From positions 1-22,936 of IMG/VR virus record IMGVR_UViG_3300017751_000255: DNA of 22,936 nucleotides. One strand, given 5' to 3'. Below, piece after piece: positions 1-5,531 of this stretch (position 1 is its first letter; each line of letters begins with the position of its first letter). The notes beneath the pieces were generated by a model that saw only the letters and a program-made list of their open reading frames with translations, did no database searches and had not been told where the DNA came from. The DNA comes from a virus. A program made the position numbers and the translations under genes.

Positions 1-1
1 C

Positions 2-160
2 ACTAGCTGCTTCTTTTGTTATACAGAAATCGAAAAGAAGAAAGCTTTTACTGCCGAAGTTGAAACATCTGAAGGTCAACTTAAGATCAAGATGTGCGAA
101 TCATGTGGCGGTGACTTTGATGAGTTGTTAAAATCTATTGAAGAGGTAAAAAATGTATAA
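2..160 (+). CDS. Partial small protein with two CxxC motifs (zinc-ribbon-like), 5' end outside window
   Basis: An open frame runs from the left edge to a TAA at 158-160, giving the last 52 residues of a protein. It contains CFFC near the left edge and CESC about 27 residues later, the four-cysteine arrangement of a small zinc ribbon, followed by an acidic helical tail (DELLKSIEEVKNV). Four cysteines suggest a structural zinc, but no enzyme or DNA-binding family can be named. Its end overlaps the next start by 8 bases, so the two are probably translationally coupled. In T4 the region before gene 62 holds clamp-loader gene 44; here small accessory genes lie before 62. The start and any further domains are outside the window. 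Coding status is fairly sure from the CxxC pair and the coupling; function is unknown. Confidence 0.6.
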   Translation, partial: TSCFFCYTEIEKKKAFTAEVETSEGQLKIKMCESCGGDFDELLKSIEEVKNV

Positions 161-374
161 TCAATATACTAACAAATCCGAGGATAAACCATACATACAA
201 TTGATATGCAATCCTTATGAACACCCAACATCGGTAAACACTCGTGTTACGATTGATGTCATGCAAAAAGATTTGTCACGTGATGATCTACTTGAAGTAT
301 TTGAAGGATTTATGAAAGCAATGGGATATGGTTTTAATGAAAACGAATCCCTTTGTATTGAGGCTTACGACTAA
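153..374 (+). CDS. Small conserved-looking phage protein of unknown function
   Basis: A 73-residue soluble, acidic protein with no signal peptide or membrane segment. The middle part (TRVTIDVMQKDLSRDDLLEV, about residues 31-50) reads like a beta strand followed by a helix. This is consistent with a small alpha/beta fold, and the C-terminus is GFNENESLCIEAYD. I do not recognise a family. It overlaps the preceding ORF by 8 bases and the start of gp62 by one base (TAATG), so it sits in one translationally coupled run with the clamp-loader gene. That placement suggests a role in replication or its control, but this is only inference. The start ATG at 153 is preceded by GAAGAGG, a reasonable ribosome-binding sequence. 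Confidence 0.6.
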   Translation: MYNQYTNKSEDKPYIQLICNPYEHPTSVNTRVTIDVMQKDLSRDDLLEVFEGFMKAMGYGFNENESLCIEAYD

Positions 375-772
375 TGGCTAAGGGTGACTACAACCCATTT
401 GATTTTATGAATGCTGCGTCTTTCTCGAAAGAAGATTTGATTGGTGACGCAGATAATCCTGAGTTAATCGAAAAGCAATACACTGCTTATGTAGTAAACC
501 GAGGCTTCGCTAATTTCGAAGATACAATACTACATGCAAATGAAATGAATCAAAGACACAGTCTATTTGGGCGTGCACAGTTTGATTATTACCGAGCTGT
601 TCTTCGAAAGCGTAAGCGCTTCTCAAAGTGGCCGAAAGCTGATAAGAACTCAGATCTGGATGCAATCCAGCAGGTCTATCAGTGCAATAGAACTGTTGCT
701 AAATTACACCTTAAAGCTCTTAGTAAAGATGACCTGAAGATTGTACATGAACGTCTTATAACAGGTGGCTAA
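374..772 (+). CDS. 62: Sliding-clamp loader small subunit, T4 gp62-like
   Basis: Small subunit of the gp44/gp62 clamp loader, which opens the gp45 sliding clamp and places it on primer-template DNA for the phage polymerase. The 132-residue protein shows gp62-family features. An N-terminal PFDFMNAASFSKEDL segment is followed by a short acidic stretch. Then comes the family pattern EKQYTAYVVNRGFANFEDTI, an HANEMN segment, an FDYYRAVLRKRKRFSKWPK block resembling T4 gp62 PRGKRYGKWAK, and a C-terminal helical region. It is shorter than T4 gp62 (187 residues), as is common in marine relatives. The start overlaps the previous stop (TAATG). The next recognisable gene is regA, the same 62-regA order as in T4, which strongly supports the call. 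Gene 44 would be expected upstream, outside the window. Confidence 0.85.
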   Translation: MAKGDYNPFDFMNAASFSKEDLIGDADNPELIEKQYTAYVVNRGFANFEDTILHANEMNQRHSLFGRAQFDYYRAVLRKRKRFSKWPKADKNSDLDAIQQVYQCNRTVAKLHLKALSKDDLKIVHERLITGG

Positions 773-783
773 TTTATGAATCT

Positions 784-791
784 TATAAATA
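784..791 (+). promoter_or_regulatory. T4-type late promoter box (TATAAATA) upstream of regA
   Basis: A perfect TATAAATA lies in the 80-base gap between gp62 and regA. In T4 this is the sigma-gp55 late promoter -10 element; transcription would begin near 797, about 56 bases before the RegA start. A perfect 8-mer in a short non-coding gap, repeated before other transcription units of this window, makes function likely. The AT-rich composition leaves some room for chance. Confidence 0.55.
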
Positions 792-852
792 AGCTTAGTA
801 TGGTTATGGCCATTGCCTCGTAATTACTATAAGAATAAAGGTGATATGTATA

Positions 853-1257
853 ATGAATAACGAAGATATTTTTAGAGGAGTGGGTGTTGAAGTTACGTTA
901 CCGACTCCCGATAGCTTCCTCAAAATTAAAGAGACTCTGACTCGTATTGGAATCTCATCTCGCAAAGATCGAAAACTATTCCAATCTTGCCACATCCTTC
1001 ATAAGAAAGGAAGGTATTCTATTTTGCATTTCAAAGAGCTATTCATACTCGATGGAAAGCAGAATACGTTTACAGAAGAAGATCAAGCAAGACGAAATAC
1101 GATTGTCAACCTCTTGGAAGAATGGGATCTTATTAAGATCGTAGACCCAGAAAAAACTACGGAACCGGTTGCTTCGTTAAACCAAATCAAAATCATTTCG
1201 TATAAAGAAAAGAATGATTGGGAACTAACTGTTAAGTATAATATTGGAAAAAAGTAA
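853..1257 (+). CDS. regA: RegA translational repressor
   Basis: RNA-binding protein that in T4 represses translation of many early mRNAs by binding around their start codons. The 134-residue product matches T4 RegA closely: FLKIKETLTRIGIS (T4 FLKVKETLTRMGIA), FQSCHIL (T4 YQSCHIL), LHFKELFILDGKQ (T4 VHFKEMLRMDGRQ), TEEDQARR, and the ending KYNIG (T4 KYTIG). Helix-A residues K24, T28 and R31 correspond to T4 K14, T18 and R21, implicated in RNA binding. It has about ten extra N-terminal residues. I chose ATG 853 because AAAGGTG at 837-843 gives a good Shine-Dalgarno spacing. A GTG at 841 in the same frame lies inside that ribosome-binding sequence. It follows gp62 as in T4, but behind a late-type promoter box. 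Confidence 0.95.
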   Translation: MNNEDIFRGVGVEVTLPTPDSFLKIKETLTRIGISSRKDRKLFQSCHILHKKGRYSILHFKELFILDGKQNTFTEEDQARRNTIVNLLEEWDLIKIVDPEKTTEPVASLNQIKIISYKEKNDWELTVKYNIGKK

Positions 1258-1272
1258 ACTAGGATTTATATT

Positions 1273-1788
1273 ATGTCAACGCTGAAGATTTACAAAGATA
1301 AAGAATATGCAACATTGCCTGAATTTCAAACACAGGGATCTGCATGTTTTGATGTACAAGCTGCATTTGAGATAGGGCAAATGATTCGTGCCTACAATCC
1401 TTGGAATAAGGAAATTAATATTGTCACTAAAATCATTGCTGGCAATACAGGGTTTCTACTCCATCCAGAGCATCGAGCTCTCGTTCCTACAGGTCTTATA
1501 TTCGATATTCCTGAAGATCACGTACTTAAAATGTATGTGAGAAGTAGTGTTGCTCTGAAGAAAGGTCTTGTTCTAGCGAATGGTACAGGTATTATCGATA
1601 GTGACTATGTCGATCCATCTTATATTATTCTACATAATATCTCGGATAGTTTAGTACGTATCGAGCATGGAGAAAGACTAGCTCAATGTGCTCTTGAACC
1701 AGTTTTCAAATATGATATTGAAGAAATTGATGAGGCTCCATCTCAAAAAACTGATCGTGATGGTGGGCTTGGAAGTACTGGTACTTAA
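1273..1788 (+). CDS. dut: dUTP diphosphatase (dUTPase)
   Basis: Hydrolyses dUTP to dUMP and pyrophosphate, keeping uracil out of phage DNA and supplying dUMP for thymidylate synthesis. All five motifs of the trimeric dUTPase family are visible in 171 residues: motif 1 SACFDVQAA (23-31), motif 2 VRSSVALKKGL (89-99), motif 3 NGTGIIDSDYVDPSYI (103-118, with the catalytic Asp in IIDSDY), motif 4 GERLAQC (133-139), and motif 5 DRDGGLGSTGT (161-171). Two departures are notable. Motif 2 has VRSS where most have PRSG, and motif 5 has Leu where most have the base-stacking Phe (GGFGSTG). The fold should be kept; activity is likely but not certain. AGGA precedes the ATG by about 10 bases. Confidence 0.93.
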   Translation: MSTLKIYKDKEYATLPEFQTQGSACFDVQAAFEIGQMIRAYNPWNKEINIVTKIIAGNTGFLLHPEHRALVPTGLIFDIPEDHVLKMYVRSSVALKKGLVLANGTGIIDSDYVDPSYIILHNISDSLVRIEHGERLAQCALEPVFKYDIEEIDEAPSQKTDRDGGLGSTGT

Positions 1789-1815
1789 AAAGTTTTACTC
1801 AACAACGCAACGTTG

Positions 1816-1823
1816 AATAAATA
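1816..1823 (+). promoter_or_regulatory. Late-promoter-like box AATAAATA upstream of hsp20
   Basis: AATAAATA differs from the T4 late consensus TATAAATA only at the first base. It lies in the 107-base gap between dut and hsp20. A transcript would start near 1829, immediately at the hairpin of 1828-1854. The same variant occurs on the opposite strand at 8240-8247 in another non-coding gap, which supports its use. Confidence 0.45.
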
Positions 1824-1827
1824 AAAA

Positions 1828-1854
1828 TGGTAGGATGCCGATAGGGTCCTACTA
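1828..1854 (+). promoter_or_regulatory. Hairpin in the hsp20 leader
   Basis: GTAGGA (1830-1835) pairs perfectly with TCCTAC (1847-1852). A G-U and a T-A pair extend the stem to 8 bp around an 11-base loop. No T-run follows, so it is not a standard terminator. Its position at the predicted 5' end of a late transcript suggests a stability or translation-control element. A second small hairpin, CAACG-CAA-CGTTG, lies just upstream (about 1802-1814). Confidence 0.4.
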
Positions 1855-1895
1855 CACTTACAATTTAACTTAATCTTGCTTAATAGGAGATAACA

Positions 1896-2342
1896 ATGAC
1901 TGGATTAAATATTAATCAGCTCACCCCTTTTACTGTCGGCTTCGATAGAATGTTTGACAGACTAGTGGATTTTCCCCACCAACAACCTTCTCAAGGTTTC
2001 CCTCCCTACAACATACGTCGAAACGAAGACGAGTTCTTTATTGATCTTGCGCTTGCCGGTCTCGATATCAATGATGTAGAAATCGAAGTTAAAGAAGATG
2101 TACTTACCATTCGTTCTACTTGGGACGAAGCAGGTGATTACTTCAATGGCGGCGGTGATTACGTTCATCGTGGAATTTCTTTTAAGAAGTTTACAAGAAG
2201 CTTTACTCTTGCGAATGATTTGAAAGTACTAGGCGCCAGCTTCACAAATGGTCTATTGACTGTTAACCTAGAACGTGTCATTCCTGAACACAAAAAGCCA
2301 AGAAAAATTAAGATAGATACTAAAGAGTTTCTAAGCGAGTAA
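1896..2342 (+). CDS. hsp20: Small heat-shock protein, Hsp20/IbpA family
   Basis: ATP-independent holdase chaperone that keeps unfolding proteins soluble; such genes are common in T4-like marine phages. The 148-residue protein has a short N-terminal arm with a phenylalanine-rich start (GFDRMFDRLVDF). An alpha-crystallin domain covers about residues 38-135: YNIRRNEDEFFIDLALAGL, the strand KEDVLTIRS, and the signature ASFTNGLLTVNLERVIPE corresponding to the family A-x-x-x-N-G-(V/L)-L motif. The C-terminal extension holds an IKI sequence (I-x-I motif) that in this family bridges neighbouring dimers. A strong ribosome-binding site, TAGGAGA, precedes the ATG. It lies 16 bases before the peroxiredoxin gene, so the two are probably co-transcribed from the late-type promoter at 1816. 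Confidence 0.93.
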   Translation: MTGLNINQLTPFTVGFDRMFDRLVDFPHQQPSQGFPPYNIRRNEDEFFIDLALAGLDINDVEIEVKEDVLTIRSTWDEAGDYFNGGGDYVHRGISFKKFTRSFTLANDLKVLGASFTNGLLTVNLERVIPEHKKPRKIKIDTKEFLSE

Positions 2343-2358
2343 CATAGGAGTTTATATA

Positions 2359-2868
2359 ATGAAAGCAGTACCAGAAGTCACCTTTAAGGTGAGAGTACGC
2401 GACGGTGATGAGTTTGATTGGGCGTATCCAACAACTGATGACTATTTTGCTGGAAAGCGTGTAGTAGTCTTTTCATTGCCTGGAGCGTTTACACCAACAT
2501 GCTCAAACTTCCAAGTCCCTGGGTTTGATGCTTTATACGATGACATTCGCAAATTGCGAGTAGATGATGTTTATTGTATCTCTGTAAATGATAGCTTTGT
2601 AATGAATGCATGGGCCAAAGAACAAGGTGTACGTAACCTGACTTTGATCCCAGATGGAAGTGGTACATTTACTGAAGGTATGAATATGCTTGTCCGTAAG
2701 GATAACCTAGGATTCGGAGCTCGATCTTGGCGCTATGCTATGATTGTAGATGATGGTAAGGTTGAAAAGATATTTGAAGAGCCTGGAAGATCAGATAACT
2801 GTGAAACAGATCCGTATACTGAAACAACACCGCTAAATGTTTTAGAATATTTAAAATATTCCCTATAA
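2359..2868 (+). CDS. Peroxiredoxin, Prx5 (AhpC/TSA-like) family
   Basis: Thiol peroxidase that reduces hydrogen or organic peroxides through a cysteine. The 169-residue protein has the Prx5 active-site signature LPGAFTPTCSNFQVPGF, with T45 and peroxidatic C48, and the conserved Arg in ARSWRYAMIVDDG (R125). The order of elements (VVVFSLPG, VYCISVNDSFVMNAWAK, LIPDGSGTF, GMNMLV) is that of the group including yeast Ahp1, human PRDX5 and bacterial Prx5-glutaredoxin fusions. No glutaredoxin domain is attached. C73 and a Cys near the C-terminus (DNCETD) are candidates for a resolving cysteine. AGGAG lies 10 bases before the ATG. Together with Hsp20 it forms a stress-protection pair; a role in protecting the infected cell from oxidative damage is inference. 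Confidence 0.93.
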   Translation: MKAVPEVTFKVRVRDGDEFDWAYPTTDDYFAGKRVVVFSLPGAFTPTCSNFQVPGFDALYDDIRKLRVDDVYCISVNDSFVMNAWAKEQGVRNLTLIPDGSGTFTEGMNMLVRKDNLGFGARSWRYAMIVDDGKVEKIFEEPGRSDNCETDPYTETTPLNVLEYLKYSL

Positions 2869-2871
2869 ATA
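2864..2871 (+). promoter_or_regulatory. T4-type late promoter (TATAAATA) for the lipoprotein gene
   Basis: A perfect TATAAATA overlaps the stop codon of the peroxiredoxin gene. The predicted start near 2877 gives a leader of about 96 bases before the lipoprotein ATG at 2973. The leader begins in a perfect 7-bp hairpin, and the unit is closed by a terminator at 3189, making a compact single-gene late transcript. Confidence 0.65.
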
Positions 2872-2874
2872 TAT

Positions 2875-2949
2875 CTGTTCAAGATCTGAACAGTGGAATG
2901 AGTGGGGGCCCATCTAGCATGGGTATGCGTCCGGAATCTGGTTATCCAG
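2875..2949 (+). promoter_or_regulatory. Structured leader with three successive hairpins
   Basis: Hairpin 1: CTGTTCA (2875-2881) pairs perfectly with TGAACAG (2887-2893) around AGATC. Hairpin 2: CCCAT (2909-2913) pairs with ATGGG (2919-2923) around CTAGC. Hairpin 3: CTGG (2938-2941) pairs with CCAG (2946-2949) around TTAT. They fill the 104-base gap before the lipoprotein gene, whose ribosome-binding site (CAGGAGA) lies downstream. I recognise no known riboswitch or RNA family, and it does not fold as a tRNA. It may be a leader that controls stability or translation, or a small non-coding RNA. Confidence 0.4.
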
Positions 2950-2972
2950 TAATCTAGAATCAGGAGATTATC

Positions 2973-3176
2973 ATGCGTTTAATTGCAATCATGTTCGCAT
3001 TGGTATTGTCTGCTTGTTCAACTGTCGATGCAACTATCGATGGTACTGGTGGTGTTGTTAAAGGTGTCGGTTCAGACGTCTTTGGTGTGACCGCTGGTGT
3101 TTTGGATGTAACATCTAATTTGATTAAAGATGTTGCTGAAAAGACTGGAACTGCGCCGACTAAACCAGCCGAATAA
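2973..3176 (+). CDS. Small predicted lipoprotein
   Basis: A 67-residue protein with a short type-II signal peptide. MR is followed by a hydrophobic stretch and the lipobox LSAC with the lipidated cysteine at position 15. The mature part would be 53 residues, anchored in the inner or outer membrane of a Gram-negative host. It is rich in G, V, T and D with loosely repeating VD/GVxxxV units (TIDGTGGVVKGVGSDVFGVT) and resembles the general style of entericidin-like lipoproteins, without a clear family match. CAGGAGA gives a strong ribosome-binding site. It has its own late promoter and terminator, so it is expressed separately from its neighbours. Phage lipoproteins of this size include Rz1-type spanin subunits and superinfection-exclusion proteins. 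The lack of a proline-rich region and of a partner Rz-like gene argues against Rz1. Function unknown. Confidence 0.8.
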   Translation: MRLIAIMFALVLSACSTVDATIDGTGGVVKGVGSDVFGVTAGVLDVTSNLIKDVAEKTGTAPTKPAE

Positions 3177-3188
3177 GGCTAGTTTTAT

Positions 3189-3214
3189 GGGATCCTTCGG
3201 GATCCCTTTTTTTT
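3189..3214 (+). terminator. Intrinsic terminator with UUCG tetraloop
   Basis: GGGATCC (3189-3195) pairs perfectly with GGATCCC (3200-3206) around TTCG, the very stable C(UUCG)G tetraloop, followed by eight T (3207-3214). It ends the + strand unit. The stop codon of the convergent gene on the - strand lies inside the T-run (3213-3215). On the - strand the hairpin is followed only by ATAAAACT, so it should be weaker there. Confidence 0.93.
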
Positions 3215-5078
3215 ATCTTGAGATAGGACAGAATGCATTGCCGGGTAGCATTAGACCATCTCCACCCATTGATACTGCACTTGCAGAATTGTATACGTTT
3301 TCATATCGATTAAAGAAGTTCTTAGCTCCTTCATTAACAACAGAACTATTATCAACCATCGTTACACCTGATTGATTTGTACCCTGTTCAAGCCTATTCA
3401 TTAGCTCTTGTGTTTTCTCATTCACCGCATCTTGAGTCGAAAATTCACCAGGCCCATCAGGAATAAGACTCTTTTCATAAGCTTCTCTTGCTCGAGTTTC
3501 TTGGTTCAGCTCAAACTGTTCCAGCGTTTGTGTACCTGGCGCATTTGGATCATAGTCAACAAGCTCAGGATTTTCTTGCATCCGCTTTGTTATCAGATTA
3601 TTGACTTGAAGTAATTGAGCTTTACGTAATTCAACTTCTTCTTTTAATCTCTTGAGGCGCCCAGGTGCATTGATTGCATTACGATTAGTGAGTTCACCTG
3701 CATCTAATTTTCTTTGTAGTTCGATTGCAGCAGCTTCTGATTCAGCTATTTCTTCGTTGAGTTGTGCAGTAACTCGAGCCGCTGCTTCTTCTACAGTTTC
3801 AGCTTCTTCCGCTCGTCTTTTTCGCGATGCTCTGCCTCGAGGATTCACACCTTTCAGACCTTCACCTTGACGTATCTGTTCTTCCTTTATTGCTGCTTCA
3901 ACCGCATTAGGTAACGCACCAGTATCATTCACCGCGTCATCGACTGCAGATACTAAACTCTTACCAATAACATAAGCACCGCCTAACAATGCTCCTACTA
4001 ACGCTCCTTTAATACCAAAGAAGGAACCTAGTGTTGCAAAGCCAGCAACCGTTGATAAATTAGAATTGCCAGCGGTCTCGGTGATAGGTGTATTCATTAA
4101 CTCGTCTTTCGATATGCTCTGTGCATCATCTTTAAACATGTTACCTATTTCATCGCTATAAGCAATTAGACCAGTACCTATCGCTCCTATTAACGCAGTA
4201 CGCCAATTTAAAAATCGACCCATCATAGCCTTTCGACCCGCGGCCTTTCTTTTCTTACCATCAGGATCGTTATCGTCATTCAACTCGTCAGGAATAGGTA
4301 CTGTGCCGCCTGGGCCAGTAGGAGCTACAATAGGAGGAGTACCACCACCCATTAAAGCTCTCAGACCCGCAATAGTAATTGCAGTATTTGCACCAAAATT
4401 TAATATAGAAGGAAGCGCTGCTAAGGCTGCTAATCCGGTTAATGCTAGTGGATCAGTTAATAATTTAGTGAGTTTTTTCCAATCTACATCCTTTAAGAAT
4501 TTTACGAAATTATCAATTCCATCACCGAATGCTTTTTCAAGTTTCTCAACATCAACTCCCATTGATTCTGCAAAACCTTTAAAGAACTGATAACCTAATA
4601 CCGCAGCTATACCGATACCTGCACCAAGCTTAATGTTCTCGAATAAAGACTTGAAATTCTTTTTACTAAATACGCTTTTAATGCGTGAGAAAAATCCTTG
4701 TTGATTAGCATCTTGTTTCTTTTGAGCGGCTAATAAAGATGCTCGATCGTTGTTTGTAGACAACTGTTGATTTTCAAATTGTCTCCGTGCAAGCTCTCGT
4801 CTTTCTTTTTCTGTAGCTGCTTCTGCTTCAAACATTTCAATCTGTGATTCAAGAGCTCCGCTTACGGCAGCATCACCAGTAGTCACTTGACGCAATACTT
4901 CAACTTGAGAGTCGATAGTCTTTTGTAGTGTACCGAAGATTCCTTCAAACTTAGTCAACTCTACTTTAATTGACTTAATTGAATGTGCACCCTCGTTGCG
5001 CAAAAGCTCGCCTTCACGAGTTAAGCGTTTAACGATCGCTTTAGTCTCTTCTGATAATTCGCCTTTAGCTTCTGGCAT
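3213..5078 (-). CDS. Probable tape-measure / baseplate hub protein (positional T4 gp29 equivalent)
   Basis: A 621-residue protein at the end of the hub-gene run, close in size to T4 gp29 (590 residues), the tape-measure and hub protein. The layout suits a tape measure. The charged N-terminus (about 1-130) with heptad-like helices includes EMFEAEAATEKERRELARRQ. It is followed by several hydrophobic stretches: IKLGAGIGIAAVLGY, PLALTGLAALAALPS, TALIGAIGTGLIAY and FFGIKGALVGALLGGAYVIG. A highly charged helical part with KRRAEEAETVEEAAARVTAQ comes next, then an Asn/Ser-rich C-terminus. Hydrophobic segments in a cytoplasmic virion protein are typical of tape measures, which enter the host membrane during ejection. 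I see no sequence motif that proves gp29 homology, so the call rests on position, length and composition. GGAG precedes the ATG. Its stop codon lies in the terminator T-run. Confidence 0.5.
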   Translation of the reverse strand: MPEAKGELSEETKAIVKRLTREGELLRNEGAHSIKSIKVELTKFEGIFGTLQKTIDSQVEVLRQVTTGDAAVSGALESQIEMFEAEAATEKERRELARRQFENQQLSTNNDRASLLAAQKKQDANQQGFFSRIKSVFSKKNFKSLFENIKLGAGIGIAAVLGYQFFKGFAESMGVDVEKLEKAFGDGIDNFVKFLKDVDWKKLTKLLTDPLALTGLAALAALPSILNFGANTAITIAGLRALMGGGTPPIVAPTGPGGTVPIPDELNDDNDPDGKKRKAAGRKAMMGRFLNWRTALIGAIGTGLIAYSDEIGNMFKDDAQSISKDELMNTPITETAGNSNLSTVAGFATLGSFFGIKGALVGALLGGAYVIGKSLVSAVDDAVNDTGALPNAVEAAIKEEQIRQGEGLKGVNPRGRASRKRRAEEAETVEEAAARVTAQLNEEIAESEAAAIELQRKLDAGELTNRNAINAPGRLKRLKEEVELRKAQLLQVNNLITKRMQENPELVDYDPNAPGTQTLEQFELNQETRAREAYEKSLIPDGPGEFSTQDAVNEKTQELMNRLEQGTNQSGVTMVDNSSVVNEGAKNFFNRYENVYNSASAVSMGGDGLMLPGNAFCPISR

Positions 5079-5097
5079 TGCGGTTATGCTCCGTTAC

Positions 5098-5367
5098 TTA
5101 TTTTTGTTCTTTATACATGAAACAATTACTTGGTTGTTCATCTTCTAATAAGACTTGCTGAGCCCACTCGAGTTCTTGTATAATACGATTATACCACTCT
5201 GAATCAATAGTACTATTATGTGGATTGTCACGCTCGATCTTAAGTTGAGACACTCTCATTTTAATATATTCTTGCTTCACTGAACGCTTTCGTCTTTTTC
5301 GAGTTTCTCTTTCGAGATAAGCTAGCTTAGGTATCGAAGAGCATTCCATGTCTTGATCTACTTTCAT
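5098..5367 (-). CDS. Small basic helical protein of unknown function in the hub operon
   Basis: An 89-residue protein with a very basic stretch (RETRKRRKRSVKQEYIK, about residues 21-37), then predicted helices ending EWYNRIIQELEWAQQVLLED. No signal peptide, membrane segment or known motif. It overlaps the preceding 55-residue gene by 4 bases (ATGA) and ends 19 bases before the tape-measure candidate. It therefore belongs to the same translationally coupled run of tail-assembly genes. A role as assembly factor or chaperone for the hub or tape measure is plausible from position only. It could be the counterpart of a T4 hub-assembly gene that has diverged beyond recognition. Confidence 0.6.
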   Translation of the reverse strand: MKVDQDMECSSIPKLAYLERETRKRRKRSVKQEYIKMRVSQLKIERDNPHNSTIDSEWYNRIIQELEWAQQVLLEDEQPSNCFMYKEQK

Positions 5368-5531
5368 TGATTCTTTTCCTTTTGTTTTTCAATCCAATCT
5401 AACAACATCTGGAAGTAAATGTCACGTTCATAGGGCATTAAGTTTTCAACATCTGATATCGAATATTTATGGTGCTGTGCCAAGGCAAATATGAGTTGAT
5501 AGTATGAGCCCAAGTTAATATGGCACAGCAT
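5364..5531 (-). CDS. 51: gp51-like baseplate hub assembly protein (55 aa)
   Basis: A short gene of 55 codons plus TGA, starting at ATG 5531-5529, which overlaps the gp26 stop (TAATG), and ending in an ATGA overlap with the next gene. The product begins MLCHINLGSYYQLIFALAQH, continues with KYSISDVENLMPYERDIYFQ, and ends in a lysine-rich tail. It resembles small proteins annotated as gp51 hub-assembly catalyst in marine T4-like phages; this identification is from memory and is not certain. The product looks helical and soluble. Its frame is -1 relative to gp26, and a T_TTT_TTT heptamer sits six bases before its ATG. It can therefore be made either as a separate protein or as a C-terminal extension of gp26 (289 residues). 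Confidence 0.75.
   Translation of the reverse strand: MLCHINLGSYYQLIFALAQHHKYSISDVENLMPYERDIYFQMLLDWIEKQKEKNQ

Noticed and set aside
841-852. GTG at 841 as start of RegA, adding four residues
   Set aside because: The GTG lies inside the AAAGGTG sequence that serves as ribosome-binding site for ATG 853, and the four residues have no counterpart in T4 RegA.
2875-2962. tRNA or known riboswitch in the lipoprotein leader
   Set aside because: The three hairpins do not form a cloverleaf with acceptor and T-arm consensus, and I recognise no riboswitch core; kept only as a structured leader.
3130-3375. + strand open frame overlapping the lipoprotein end and the terminator
   Set aside because: It reads through a strong terminator and then antisense to the tape-measure candidate, and has no recognisable motif.
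5464-5471. CATAAATA on the - strand within the gp51-like gene
   Set aside because: Embedded in coding sequence (HKYS) in a continuous operon, with a non-consensus first base; no support as a promoter.
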